This document shows, piece after piece, positions 1 to 4,293 of a stretch of 5,022 nucleotides of DNA. Under the pieces are notes generated by a model. That model ran no database searches and was not told the origin of the DNA. It was given only the letters and a program-made list of their open reading frames with translations. The stretch is taken from NCBI GenBank assembly GCA_017394475.1, contig JAFPYQ010000028.1:1-5022 (forward strand), read 5' to 3'. Positions within the stretch are counted from its first letter, which is position 1. Every line of letters begins with the position of its first letter. The position numbers were made by a program, and so were the translations under genes. Origin of the DNA: Oscillospiraceae bacterium (GTDB lineage Bacteria > Bacillota > Clostridia > Oscillospirales > Ruminococcaceae).

Positions 1-518
1 CCGGCGGCGTTGATGACGTGGTGGTGGAGAACTGCCTTTTTGTGGATACGGACAGAGGACTGCGCATAAAAACACGGCGCGGCAGAGGAAAGCTGTCGGT
101 GATAGACGGCGTGGTGTTCAGGAATATAGAGATGAAGGGCGTTAAAACACCGTTTGTGGCGAATGCCTTCTATTTCTGCGATCCCGACGGGCGCACATCT
201 TATGTACAGGACAGGGCTCCTCATCCCGTTGATGATACCACCCCGAAGATAAAACGGCTGGTATTTGAGGATATAACCGCGGTGGACTGTCATTATGCGG
301 CTGCATTCTTTATGGGTCTGCCCGAGAGCCCCATAGAGATCATAGAGATGAAGAATGTGGATATCAGGTTCCATGAGCATCCCGGGAGCGGGTATGCTGC
401 CATGCTCTGCGGGATAGAGCCTATGAGCGGCTATGGCATCTTTGCGGAAAATGTCGAAAAGCTCATACTTGATAATGTGACCATAGACGGGACGGCTGCA
501 GAAAGTCCTATGGGATAA
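1..518 (+). CDS. Glycoside hydrolase family 28 (polygalacturonase-like), C-terminal part
   Basis: This is the last 171 complete codons of a gene that starts before the window; the frame is open from base 3 and stops with TAA at 516-518. GH28 enzymes hydrolyse alpha-1,4-galacturonide bonds of pectin by inversion and fold as a right-handed parallel beta-helix. Seen directly: an RIKT motif in GLRIKTRRGRG (fragment residues 19-29), which matches the conserved R-I-K substrate-binding site of the family. It sits behind the segment VVVENCLF, and repeated short beta-helix rungs follow (VVFRNIEM, LVFEDITAV, IEMKNVDI, LILDNVTI). The catalytic aspartates (NTD and DD motifs) and the GHG motif lie upstream and cannot be checked, so activity and exo or endo mode are unknown. 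The GTG at 18 is internal to the domain and is not a start. Without the N-terminus, export cannot be judged. No clear terminator follows the stop. Confidence 0.85.
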   Translation, partial: GGVDDVVVENCLFVDTDRGLRIKTRRGRGKLSVIDGVVFRNIEMKGVKTPFVANAFYFCDPDGRTSYVQDRAPHPVDDTTPKIKRLVFEDITAVDCHYAAAFFMGLPESPIEIIEMKNVDIRFHEHPGSGYAAMLCGIEPMSGYGIFAENVEKLILDNVTIDGTAAESPMG

Positions 519-571
519 CAGTCCCTGCCGATGTGGTTTACCGGAATTTGTGAAGATTTACTAAAAAAGTA

Positions 572-600
572 TTGACATCGGGCTCGATTTAGTGTATAAT
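572..600 (+). promoter_or_regulatory. Sigma-A promoter of the BFD-like gene
   Basis: The -35 box TTGACA (572-577) and -10 box TATAAT (595-600) are both perfect consensus with a 17-base spacer. An A-rich stretch (561-571) just upstream could act as a modest UP element. Transcription should start near 607, giving a leader of about 52 bases before the ATG at 659. Such a strong core promoter would need a repressor if the gene is not always on; see the Fur-box-like site that overlaps it. Confidence 0.9.
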
Positions 601-614
601 CATTATTGTTATCA
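594..614 (+). promoter_or_regulatory. Candidate Fur operator overlapping -10 and start site
   Basis: The 21 bases hold two overlapping copies of the 7-1-7 Fur motif (TGATAATnATTATCA) offset by 6 bases, the arrangement described for Fur boxes. The copy at 594-608 matches 10 of 14 positions around a perfect ATAAT-c-ATTAT core. The copy at 600-614 matches 11 of 14. Against the full 21-base double motif I count 15 matches. The site covers the -10 box and predicted start, where a bound repressor would block polymerase. Caveat: five matching bases come from the -10 box itself, and AT-rich DNA gives chance matches. Confidence 0.4.
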
Positions 615-625
615 TTTGAAAGATC

Positions 626-644
626 AGTCGGCGATGAGCCGGCT
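626..644 (+). promoter_or_regulatory. Leader hairpin just upstream of the ribosome binding site
   Basis: AGTCGGC (626-632) pairs with GCCGGCT (638-644) to give a 7-bp stem with one T-G wobble and a GATGA loop. It ends 4 bases before the GGAGGT ribosome binding site in the leader of the BFD-like gene. There is no U-tract, so it is not a terminator. It could stabilise the short mRNA or affect ribosome access; no known riboswitch class is recognised. Confidence 0.4.
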
Positions 645-648
645 TTAT

Positions 649-654
649 GGAGGT
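649..654 (+). promoter_or_regulatory. Ribosome binding site fixing the start at 659
   Basis: GGAGGT lies 4 bases before the ATG at 659. The earlier in-frame ATG at 647 overlaps this site and has no ribosome binding site of its own, so 659 is the real start. Confidence 0.85.
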
Positions 655-658
655 CACT

Positions 659-862
659 ATGGAAAACAATGAGAACAGAGTATTATGCAACTGCATGAAC
701 GTTACACTCTATGATGTACAGGATGCTATCCACAATTCACCCACATTTACCGATCTTGAAAAGGAATTTGAGGAAGTCCAGCAGATGACAGGCTGCTCCA
801 CAGGATGCGGCGGATGTCATGACAAGATCATGGATGTTATCGCTGACATTATGGCAGGCTGA
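659..862 (+). CDS. Small BFD-like [2Fe-2S]-binding protein
   Basis: A 67-residue protein of the BFD / NifU-central-domain type (Fer2_BFD), which binds one [2Fe-2S] cluster with four cysteines arranged CxC ... CxxC. Here these are C10-N-C12 and C50-G-G-C53, followed by a predicted short C-terminal helix. The MNVT segment after the first pair and TGCGGC at the second are typical. Family members pass electrons to release iron from bacterioferritin (Bfd), or act as cluster-binding modules in NifU and oxidoreductases. Odd points: the CxC to CxxC gap is 37 residues, a little longer than in E. coli Bfd as I recall it, with an acidic insert (residues 32-42). A fifth cysteine, C46, sits where relatives usually have alanine. 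It is free-standing, with its own promoter and terminator and no bacterioferritin or NifU partner in the window, so its partner is unknown. The family call is secure; the role in iron release is inference. Confidence 0.85.
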   Translation: MENNENRVLCNCMNVTLYDVQDAIHNSPTFTDLEKEFEEVQQMTGCSTGCGGCHDKIMDVIADIMAG

Positions 863-881
863 ACGTGAATACCCATCAACA

Positions 882-926
882 GTATCCTTTGCCCTTCCGG
901 CAGAGGATACCGTTTTTTGCTTTTTT
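882..926 (+). terminator. Intrinsic terminator after the BFD-like gene
   Basis: GTATCCTTTGCC (882-893) pairs with GGCAGAGGATAC (899-910): a 12-bp stem with one T-G wobble and a 5-base CTTCC loop. It is followed by two T6 runs (913-918 and 921-926). This closes the one-gene unit and separates it from glyS. Confidence 0.93.
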
Positions 927-980
927 AATCCCGAAAAGGGTATAAATGTGCTGTAAATGCGAAAAACACAAAAAATTCAC

Positions 981-1009
981 TTGACAAAGGCTTTGAAATA
1001 TACTATAAT
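981..1009 (+). promoter_or_regulatory. Sigma-A promoter of glyS
   Basis: TTGACA (981-986) and TATAAT (1004-1009) are both perfect consensus, 17 bases apart. An A-rich tract (963-975) upstream may act as an UP element. Transcription should start near 1016, so the ATG at 1019 would be almost at the mRNA 5' end, which argues for the start at 1070. The leader is about 54 bases, far too short for a T-box, and shows none of its elements. Confidence 0.9.
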
Positions 1010-1025
1010 AATATAGCTATGTTCC

Positions 1026-1043
1026 CCGCCCGCATAAAGGCGG
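1026..1043 (+). promoter_or_regulatory. Small hairpin near the 5' end of the glyS leader
   Basis: CCGCC (1026-1030) pairs with GGCGG (1039-1043) around an 8-base loop, about 10 bases from the predicted mRNA 5' end. It may protect the transcript from 5' decay. No antiterminator or T-box feature accompanies it. Confidence 0.35.
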
Positions 1044-1057
1044 TCAATACAAGATCT

Positions 1058-1063
1058 AAGGTG
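1058..1063 (+). promoter_or_regulatory. Ribosome binding site fixing the glyS start at 1070
   Basis: AAGGTG lies 6 bases before the ATG at 1070. The upstream in-frame ATG at 1019 has no ribosome binding site and lies next to the predicted transcription start. Confidence 0.8.
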
Positions 1064-1069
1064 AAAGAT

Positions 1070-2452
1070 ATGGCATTTGAAAAAACAATGGATAAAATAG
1101 TAGCGCTTTGCAAGGGCAGAGGCTTTGTATACCCCGGAAGCGAGATCTACGGCGGTCTTGCCAATACATGGGATTACGGCCCTTTGGGTGTTGAGCTCAA
1201 GAACAACATCAAGAACGCCTGGCGCAAGAAATTTATACAGGAAAGCCCATATAATGTGGGACTTGACAGCGCTATACTCATGAATCCGCAGACATGGGTG
1301 GCATCAGGCCATCTTGGCGGATTTTCAGACCCGCTCATGGACTGCCGCGAGTGCAAGACCCGTCACAGGGCAGATCAGCTCATAGAGGATCAGGCAGGCG
1401 AGAACACAGCAGGCTGGACCAACGATCAGCTCAACGAGTTCATCGCATCCCATGATATAAAGTGCCCGAACTGCGGCAAGAAGAATTTTACTCCCATCCG
1501 CCAGTTCAACCTCATGTTCAAGACCTTCCAGGGCGTAACAGAGGAAAGCAAGAATGAGATATATCTCCGTCCGGAGACTGCACAGGGCATATTCGTAAAC
1601 TTCCTCAACATCCAGCGCACAACGAGGAAAAAGGTGCCCTTCGGTGTTGCTCAGGTGGGTAAATCCTTCAGAAATGAGATCACTCCCGGCAACTTTATAT
1701 TCAGAGTAAGAGAATTCGAGCAGATGGAGCTTGAATTTTTCTGCAAGCCCGGTACAGACCTTGAATGGTTCACATACTGGAGACGCTACTGCAAGGACTT
1801 CCTCACAGGGCTCGGTCTCAAGGAAGAACACCTGAGGCTCAGGGACCATTCTCCCGAGGAGCTGTGCTTCTATTCAAAGGCTACCACAGACTTTGAGTAT
1901 CTCTTCCCCTTCGGCTGGGGTGAGCTGTGGGGCATAGCTGACAGAACGGATTACGATCTGTCACAGCACATGAAGACCAGCGGCAAATCCCTCGAATACT
2001 TCGATCCCGAGACCAACGAGAAATACATCCCCTATGTAATTGAGCCTTCTCTGGGCGTTGAACGCCTCTTCCTTGCCATCATGTGCAATGCCTATGATGA
2101 GGAGGAGATCGGTGAGGGGGATAAGAAGGATGTGAGAACAGTCCTTCACCTGCATCCTTACCTTGCTCCTGTAAAGGTGGCTGTGCTCCCGCTCACAAAG
2201 AAGCTCAAGGAACAGTCCGTGGAGCTGTACCAGACCCTTTCAAAGAGATTCGTTTGCGATTACGACGAGGCTGGCCAGATAGGCAAACGTTACCGCAGGC
2301 AGGATGAGATCGGTACTCCTCTGTGTATCACCTATGATTTTGATACTCTTGAGGACAATGCCGTTACAGTTCGCGACAGGGATACTATGGAACAGAAACG
2401 CGTAAAGATAGACGATCTTGTTGCATATATCGAGAAGAAGATAGAATTCTGA
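1070..2452 (+). CDS. glyS: Glycyl-tRNA synthetase, single-chain alpha2 type
   Basis: A 460-residue cytoplasmic class II synthetase that joins glycine to tRNA(Gly) using ATP. It is the homodimeric bacterial/eukaryal type, not the two-subunit GlyQ/GlyS type. Domains seen in order: the N-terminal catalytic start with [14 protein letters not shown] (residues 27-40); an insertion with a likely zinc site, C92-x2-C95 and C132-x2-C135; RPETAQG (167-173); class II motif 2 FRNE (200-203) running into [16 protein letters not shown] (209-224); motif 3 GVERLF (329-334); and a C-terminal anticodon-binding domain from about residue 366 ([10 protein letters not shown]) to the end. Length is near that of full-length short-form relatives and no key motif is missing. 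Starting at 1019 would add 17 residues ([10 protein letters not shown]...) that look unlike the family N-terminus. It has its own strong promoter and probably shares its message with the flavin-barrel gene 21 bases downstream. Identification is near certain. Confidence 0.97.
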   Translation: MAFEKTMDKIVALCKGRGFVYPGSEIYGGLANTWDYGPLGVELKNNIKNAWRKKFIQESPYNVGLDSAILMNPQTWVASGHLGGFSDPLMDCRECKTRHRADQLIEDQAGENTAGWTNDQLNEFIASHDIKCPNCGKKNFTPIRQFNLMFKTFQGVTEESKNEIYLRPETAQGIFVNFLNIQRTTRKKVPFGVAQVGKSFRNEITPGNFIFRVREFEQMELEFFCKPGTDLEWFTYWRRYCKDFLTGLGLKEEHLRLRDHSPEELCFYSKATTDFEYLFPFGWGELWGIADRTDYDLSQHMKTSGKSLEYFDPETNEKYIPYVIEPSLGVERLFLAIMCNAYDEEEIGEGDKKDVRTVLHLHPYLAPVKVAVLPLTKKLKEQSVELYQTLSKRFVCDYDEAGQIGKRYRRQDEIGTPLCITYDFDTLEDNAVTVRDRDTMEQKRVKIDDLVAYIEKKIEF

Positions 2453-2462
2453 TCATTTCAGA

Positions 2463-2468
2463 GGGAGG
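2463..2468 (+). promoter_or_regulatory. Ribosome binding site of the split-barrel gene
   Basis: GGGAGG lies 5 bases before the ATG at 2474, inside the 21-base gap after glyS. It supports translation of this second gene from the glyS transcript, since no promoter fits in the gap. Confidence 0.8.
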
Positions 2469-2473
2469 GCATT

Positions 2474-2872
2474 ATGAGCAAGATAAATGATTTTCTGGAT
2501 GAAGCAGAGATATTCTTCCTTGCCACCGTGAACGGCGATAAGCCTGCGCTCCGTCCCCTTGGTCTCCACATGGAGGCAGACGGAAAGGTGCTTTTCGGCA
2601 TCGGTGATTTCAAGGATGTTTATAAGCAGCTCACAGTTAATCCCAATGTGGAGATAGTAGCCGCAAAACAAGACGGCCACTGGCTCAGATATTCGGGAAA
2701 GGCTGTTTTCGAGACAGACGGAAAGTACGCTGCTGCTGCTCTGGAGAGTGCTCCTCACCTTAAAAGCATATACAACGAAGAGACCGGGCATAAGATGATG
2801 ATGTTCCACATCGAGGATGCCAGAGCTGTGGATATTGCCGTTATGGGCACAGGTACAGACTTGCTTTCCTGA
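2474..2872 (+). CDS. Pyridoxamine 5'-phosphate oxidase family (FMN split-barrel) protein
   Basis: A complete 132-residue cytoplasmic protein with the small single-domain split beta-barrel fold that usually binds FMN, sometimes F420 or heme, as a dimer. Seen directly: the N-terminal strand pair FFLATVNGDKPALRPLG (residues 14-30), whose LATV-G-P-R-P pattern is characteristic; a second strand region KVLFGIG (38-44); and HWLRYSGKAVFE (69-80), where these barrels have a W-x-x-x-G-x-A strand. Members of this size are rarely true PdxH enzymes, which are longer (about 200 residues or more). The substrate is unknown: a flavin reductase, nitroreductase-like or storage role are all possible. It follows glyS by 21 bases with its own GGGAGG site, so the two are likely co-transcribed, although no link to tRNA charging is evident. 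No strong terminator follows. The family call is good; the function is not assigned. Confidence 0.82.
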   Translation: MSKINDFLDEAEIFFLATVNGDKPALRPLGLHMEADGKVLFGIGDFKDVYKQLTVNPNVEIVAAKQDGHWLRYSGKAVFETDGKYAAAALESAPHLKSIYNEETGHKMMMFHIEDARAVDIAVMGTGTDLLS

Positions 2873-2926
2873 TGGAAATAATCTACAATATACAATTTTT
2901 CGCCTATTTGATGGCGATTATCCGTA

Positions 2927-2960
2927 AAAAATGACGATTTAATTAAAAATTATCATTTTT
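2927..2960 (+). other. AT-rich inverted repeat between the split-barrel gene and mazG
   Basis: AAAAATGA (2927-2934) is the exact complement of TCATTTTT (2953-2960), and a 10-base palindrome TTTAATTAAA (2938-2947) sits in between. It could be a weak terminator for the glyS unit or, as it lies just upstream of the mazG -35 box, an AT-rich UP element. An additional short stem, TCGCC/GGCGA (2900-2917), lies upstream but has no U-tract. The rest of the 143-base gap holds only the mazG promoter. Confidence 0.35.
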
Positions 2961-2963
2961 ATC

Positions 2964-2992
2964 TTGAATTATTCGGTGTTTTGGTGTATTAT
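2964..2992 (+). promoter_or_regulatory. Probable sigma-A promoter of the mazG-hup unit
   Basis: TTGAAT (2964-2969, 4 of 6) and TATTAT (2987-2992, 5 of 6) are 17 bases apart in an AT-rich region. Transcription would start near 3000, leaving a very short leader before mazG. It is weaker than the promoters of the BFD-like gene and glyS. Confidence 0.7.
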
Positions 2993-3015
2993 AGTTAATA
3001 GCCAAAGGGACTGCG

Positions 3016-3819
3016 GTGGAAAACATGGGCTTTGATTTTGATTTCAAAGAGAGATACGGCATTGACGATCTTCTTGAGATAATGAGGATCCTTCGCTCGG
3101 AAAACGGCTGTCCCTGGGATAAGGTACAGACACATAAGTCCATCAGGATGGATTTCATCGAGGAGACCTATGAAGCCTGTGATGCCATAGACAAGAATGA
3201 TCCCGATCTTCTCCGCGAGGAGCTGGGGGATGTTCTGCTGCAGGTGGTGTTCCACTCGGTAATAGAAGAGGAACAGGGCAGGTCGCATTTCGATGATATC
3301 GTGAATGAGCTCTCACACAAGCTCATCAACCGTCACCCGCATGTGTTCGGTGATGTTAAGGCTGATACAGTGGGAGAAGCATTATCCACCTGGAACGATG
3401 TGAAGCAGGAAGACCACGGTCAGAAAACATATACCGATACGCTCAAAGGTGTCTCCGCAGCGTTTCCGGCTCTGATGCGTGCCCAGAAGATAGGCAAGAG
3501 GGCAAAGCGCGCAGGGATGGATTTTCCGGATGCCGGAGCTGCCATGGAGTCTCTCGAATCAGAGATCGCCGAGGTAAAGGCGGCTGCTCCCGATAATGAG
3601 GCAGAGGAACTGGGAGATATGCTCTTTGCGGCGGTGAATGTTTGCAGGATGAAGGGCTATGATGCCGAACTGCTCCTGACACGCGCCACCGAAAAATTTA
3701 TCGACAGATTTGAAAAGACAGAAGATTTGATAAGATGTGAGGGGAAAGATATGAAAGCCCTTGACATAGATACGCTGGACAGCTATTGGCGCAGCGTAAA
3801 AAATGAAGAAAAGCAATAG
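3016..3819 (+). CDS. mazG: Nucleoside triphosphate pyrophosphohydrolase MazG
   Basis: A 267-residue cytoplasmic enzyme that cuts (d)NTPs to monophosphate and pyrophosphate, with a housecleaning role against non-canonical nucleotides; in E. coli it also influences ppGpp levels. It has the full two-domain layout. Domain 1 carries CPWD (32-35), the metal-binding E49-E50-x-x-E53 in FIEETYEACDA, E69-x-x-D72 in REELGDVLLQVVFH, and NRHPHVFG (105-112). Domain 2 carries E183-x-x-E186 and E198-x-x-D201 in EELGDMLFAAVNVCR, so its metal ligands also look intact. The C-terminus has the usual short D-x-YW tail. Start choice is open: GTG 3016 has AAAGGGA (3004-3010) 5 bases upstream, while ATG 3025 (264 residues) has a GGTGG-like site at 3015-3019; both precede the conserved region. 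The HU gene follows after 16 bases, so the two form one transcription unit, a pairing I recall from other Clostridia. Confidence 0.95.
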   Translation: MENMGFDFDFKERYGIDDLLEIMRILRSENGCPWDKVQTHKSIRMDFIEETYEACDAIDKNDPDLLREELGDVLLQVVFHSVIEEEQGRSHFDDIVNELSHKLINRHPHVFGDVKADTVGEALSTWNDVKQEDHGQKTYTDTLKGVSAAFPALMRAQKIGKRAKRAGMDFPDAGAAMESLESEIAEVKAAAPDNEAEELGDMLFAAVNVCRMKGYDAELLLTRATEKFIDRFEKTEDLIRCEGKDMKALDIDTLDSYWRSVKNEEKQ

Positions 3820-3822
3820 CAT

Positions 3823-3828
3823 GGAGGT
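3823..3828 (+). promoter_or_regulatory. Ribosome binding site fixing the HU start at 3836
   Basis: A strong GGAGGT lies 7 bases before the ATG at 3836. The in-frame ATG codons at 3803 (inside mazG) and 3821 (overlapping this site) have no such support. Confidence 0.9.
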
Positions 3829-3835
3829 ATTCATA

Positions 3836-4117
3836 ATGACAAAGTCAGATCTCATTTCAGCAGTTGCAGAGAAGGTTGACGGTCTTACCAAGAAGCAGGC
3901 TGAGGCTGCAGTAAACGCTACTATCGCATCTATCACTGATGCACTCAAGAGCGGTGACAAGGTTCAGCTCGTAGGCTTCGGTACTTTTGAGGTAAGAGAG
4001 CACGCTCAGAAGAACGGCGTTAACCCTCAGACCAAGAAGAAGATCGTTATCCCTGCAAGAAAGGCTCCCGCTTTCAAGCCCGGCAAGGCTCTTAAGGATC
4101 TTGTTGACGCTAAGTAA
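3836..4117 (+). CDS. hup: DNA-binding protein HU
   Basis: A 93-residue, basic, dimeric nucleoid protein that bends and compacts DNA without strong sequence preference. Seen directly: the N-terminal helical dimerisation region MTKSDLISAVAEKVDGLTKK with the usual paired-helix spacing; the core GFGTFEVREH (47-56); the DNA-binding arm GVNPQTKKKIVIPARKAPAF (61-80) with the intercalating proline at P64; and the terminal KPGKALKDLV (81-90). It is one residue longer than typical HU in the helix 1-2 turn (VDGLTKK) and has a short extra tail, DAK. Codon use (AAG for lysine, GCT/GCA for alanine, GGT/GGC for glycine) is more uniform than in mazG, fitting high expression. That fits its strong GGAGGT site and the very strong terminator behind it. 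It follows mazG by 16 bases; a possible extra promoter inside mazG is listed under findings. Identification is near certain; HU versus IHF is settled by the overall match to HU. Confidence 0.97.
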   Translation: MTKSDLISAVAEKVDGLTKKQAEAAVNATIASITDALKSGDKVQLVGFGTFEVREHAQKNGVNPQTKKKIVIPARKAPAFKPGKALKDLVDAK

Positions 4118-4132
4118 GTCAAAGTCATTATC

Positions 4133-4168
4133 AAAACGCTGCCGTGAAAACGGCAGCGTTTTTCTTTT
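4133..4168 (+). terminator. Strong intrinsic terminator of mazG-hup
   Basis: AAAACGCTGCCGT (4133-4145) and ACGGCAGCGTTTT (4150-4162) form a perfect 13-bp stem with a GAAA (GNRA) tetraloop, followed by a T-rich tract (4159-4168, TTTTTCTTTT). The A-run on the 5' side pairs with the U-tract, so the structure may also work on the opposite strand. Confidence 0.96.
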
Positions 4169-4184
4169 ATGTGAAAATAAACTG

Positions 4185-4211
4185 TCCCCGTCATCAGACG
4201 GGGATCTTTTT
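4185..4211 (+). terminator. Second, tandem terminator
   Basis: TCCCCGTC (4185-4192) and GACGGGGA (4197-4204) form a perfect 8-bp GC-rich stem with an ATCA loop, followed by TCTTTTT (4205-4211). It stands 22 bases behind the first hup terminator and would stop readthrough into the zinc-ribbon gene. Confidence 0.88.
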
Positions 4212-4232
4212 GATAAAATCTTTTATATAATC

Positions 4233-4261
4233 TTGTATTTTCTGTTAAAATGTGCTATACT
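4233..4261 (+). promoter_or_regulatory. Extended -10 promoter of the zinc-ribbon gene
   Basis: TATACT (4256-4261, 5 of 6) is preceded by TG one base upstream (4253-4254), an extended -10 element. This compensates for a poor -35 (TTGTAT, 4233-4238, 3 of 6) at a 17-base spacing. Transcription should start near 4268, about 26 bases before the ATG at 4294. Confidence 0.75.
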
Positions 4262-4280
4262 GTTATAGAAAATGTTCTTC

Positions 4281-4286
4281 GGAGGT
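4281..4286 (+). promoter_or_regulatory. Ribosome binding site of the zinc-ribbon gene
   Basis: GGAGGT lies 7 bases before the ATG at 4294, which favours this start over the in-frame ATG at 4315. Confidence 0.85.
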
Positions 4287-4293
4287 ACGGATT

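Noticed and set aside
519..571. Terminator after the GH28 gene
   Set aside because: I found no stem of useful length followed by a U-tract between the stop codon and the next promoter; the transcript end remains unassigned.
1010..1069. T-box or other riboswitch in the glyS leader
   Set aside because: The leader is only about 54 bases from the predicted start, with one small hairpin, no T-box sequence and no terminator/antiterminator pair before the start codon.
1325..1849. Long open frame on the minus strand (174 codons) inside glyS
   Set aside because: It is fully antisense to a certain gene, its protein matches no family I recognise, and no ribosome binding site or promoter supports it. 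It arises from the codon pattern of glyS.
2453..2809. Minus-strand open frame (118 codons) opposite the split-barrel gene
   Set aside because: The plus strand encodes a recognisable FMN-barrel protein with a good ribosome binding site; the antisense product has no family resemblance.
3710..3736. TTGAAA ... TAAGAT as a promoter inside mazG
   Set aside because: The spacer is only 15 bases and the -10 matches 4 of 6; likely chance in coding sequence.
3559..3960. Minus-strand open frame (133 codons) across the end of mazG and start of hup
   Set aside because: It spans two certain genes and their junction in antisense, with no start signals; a shadow frame.
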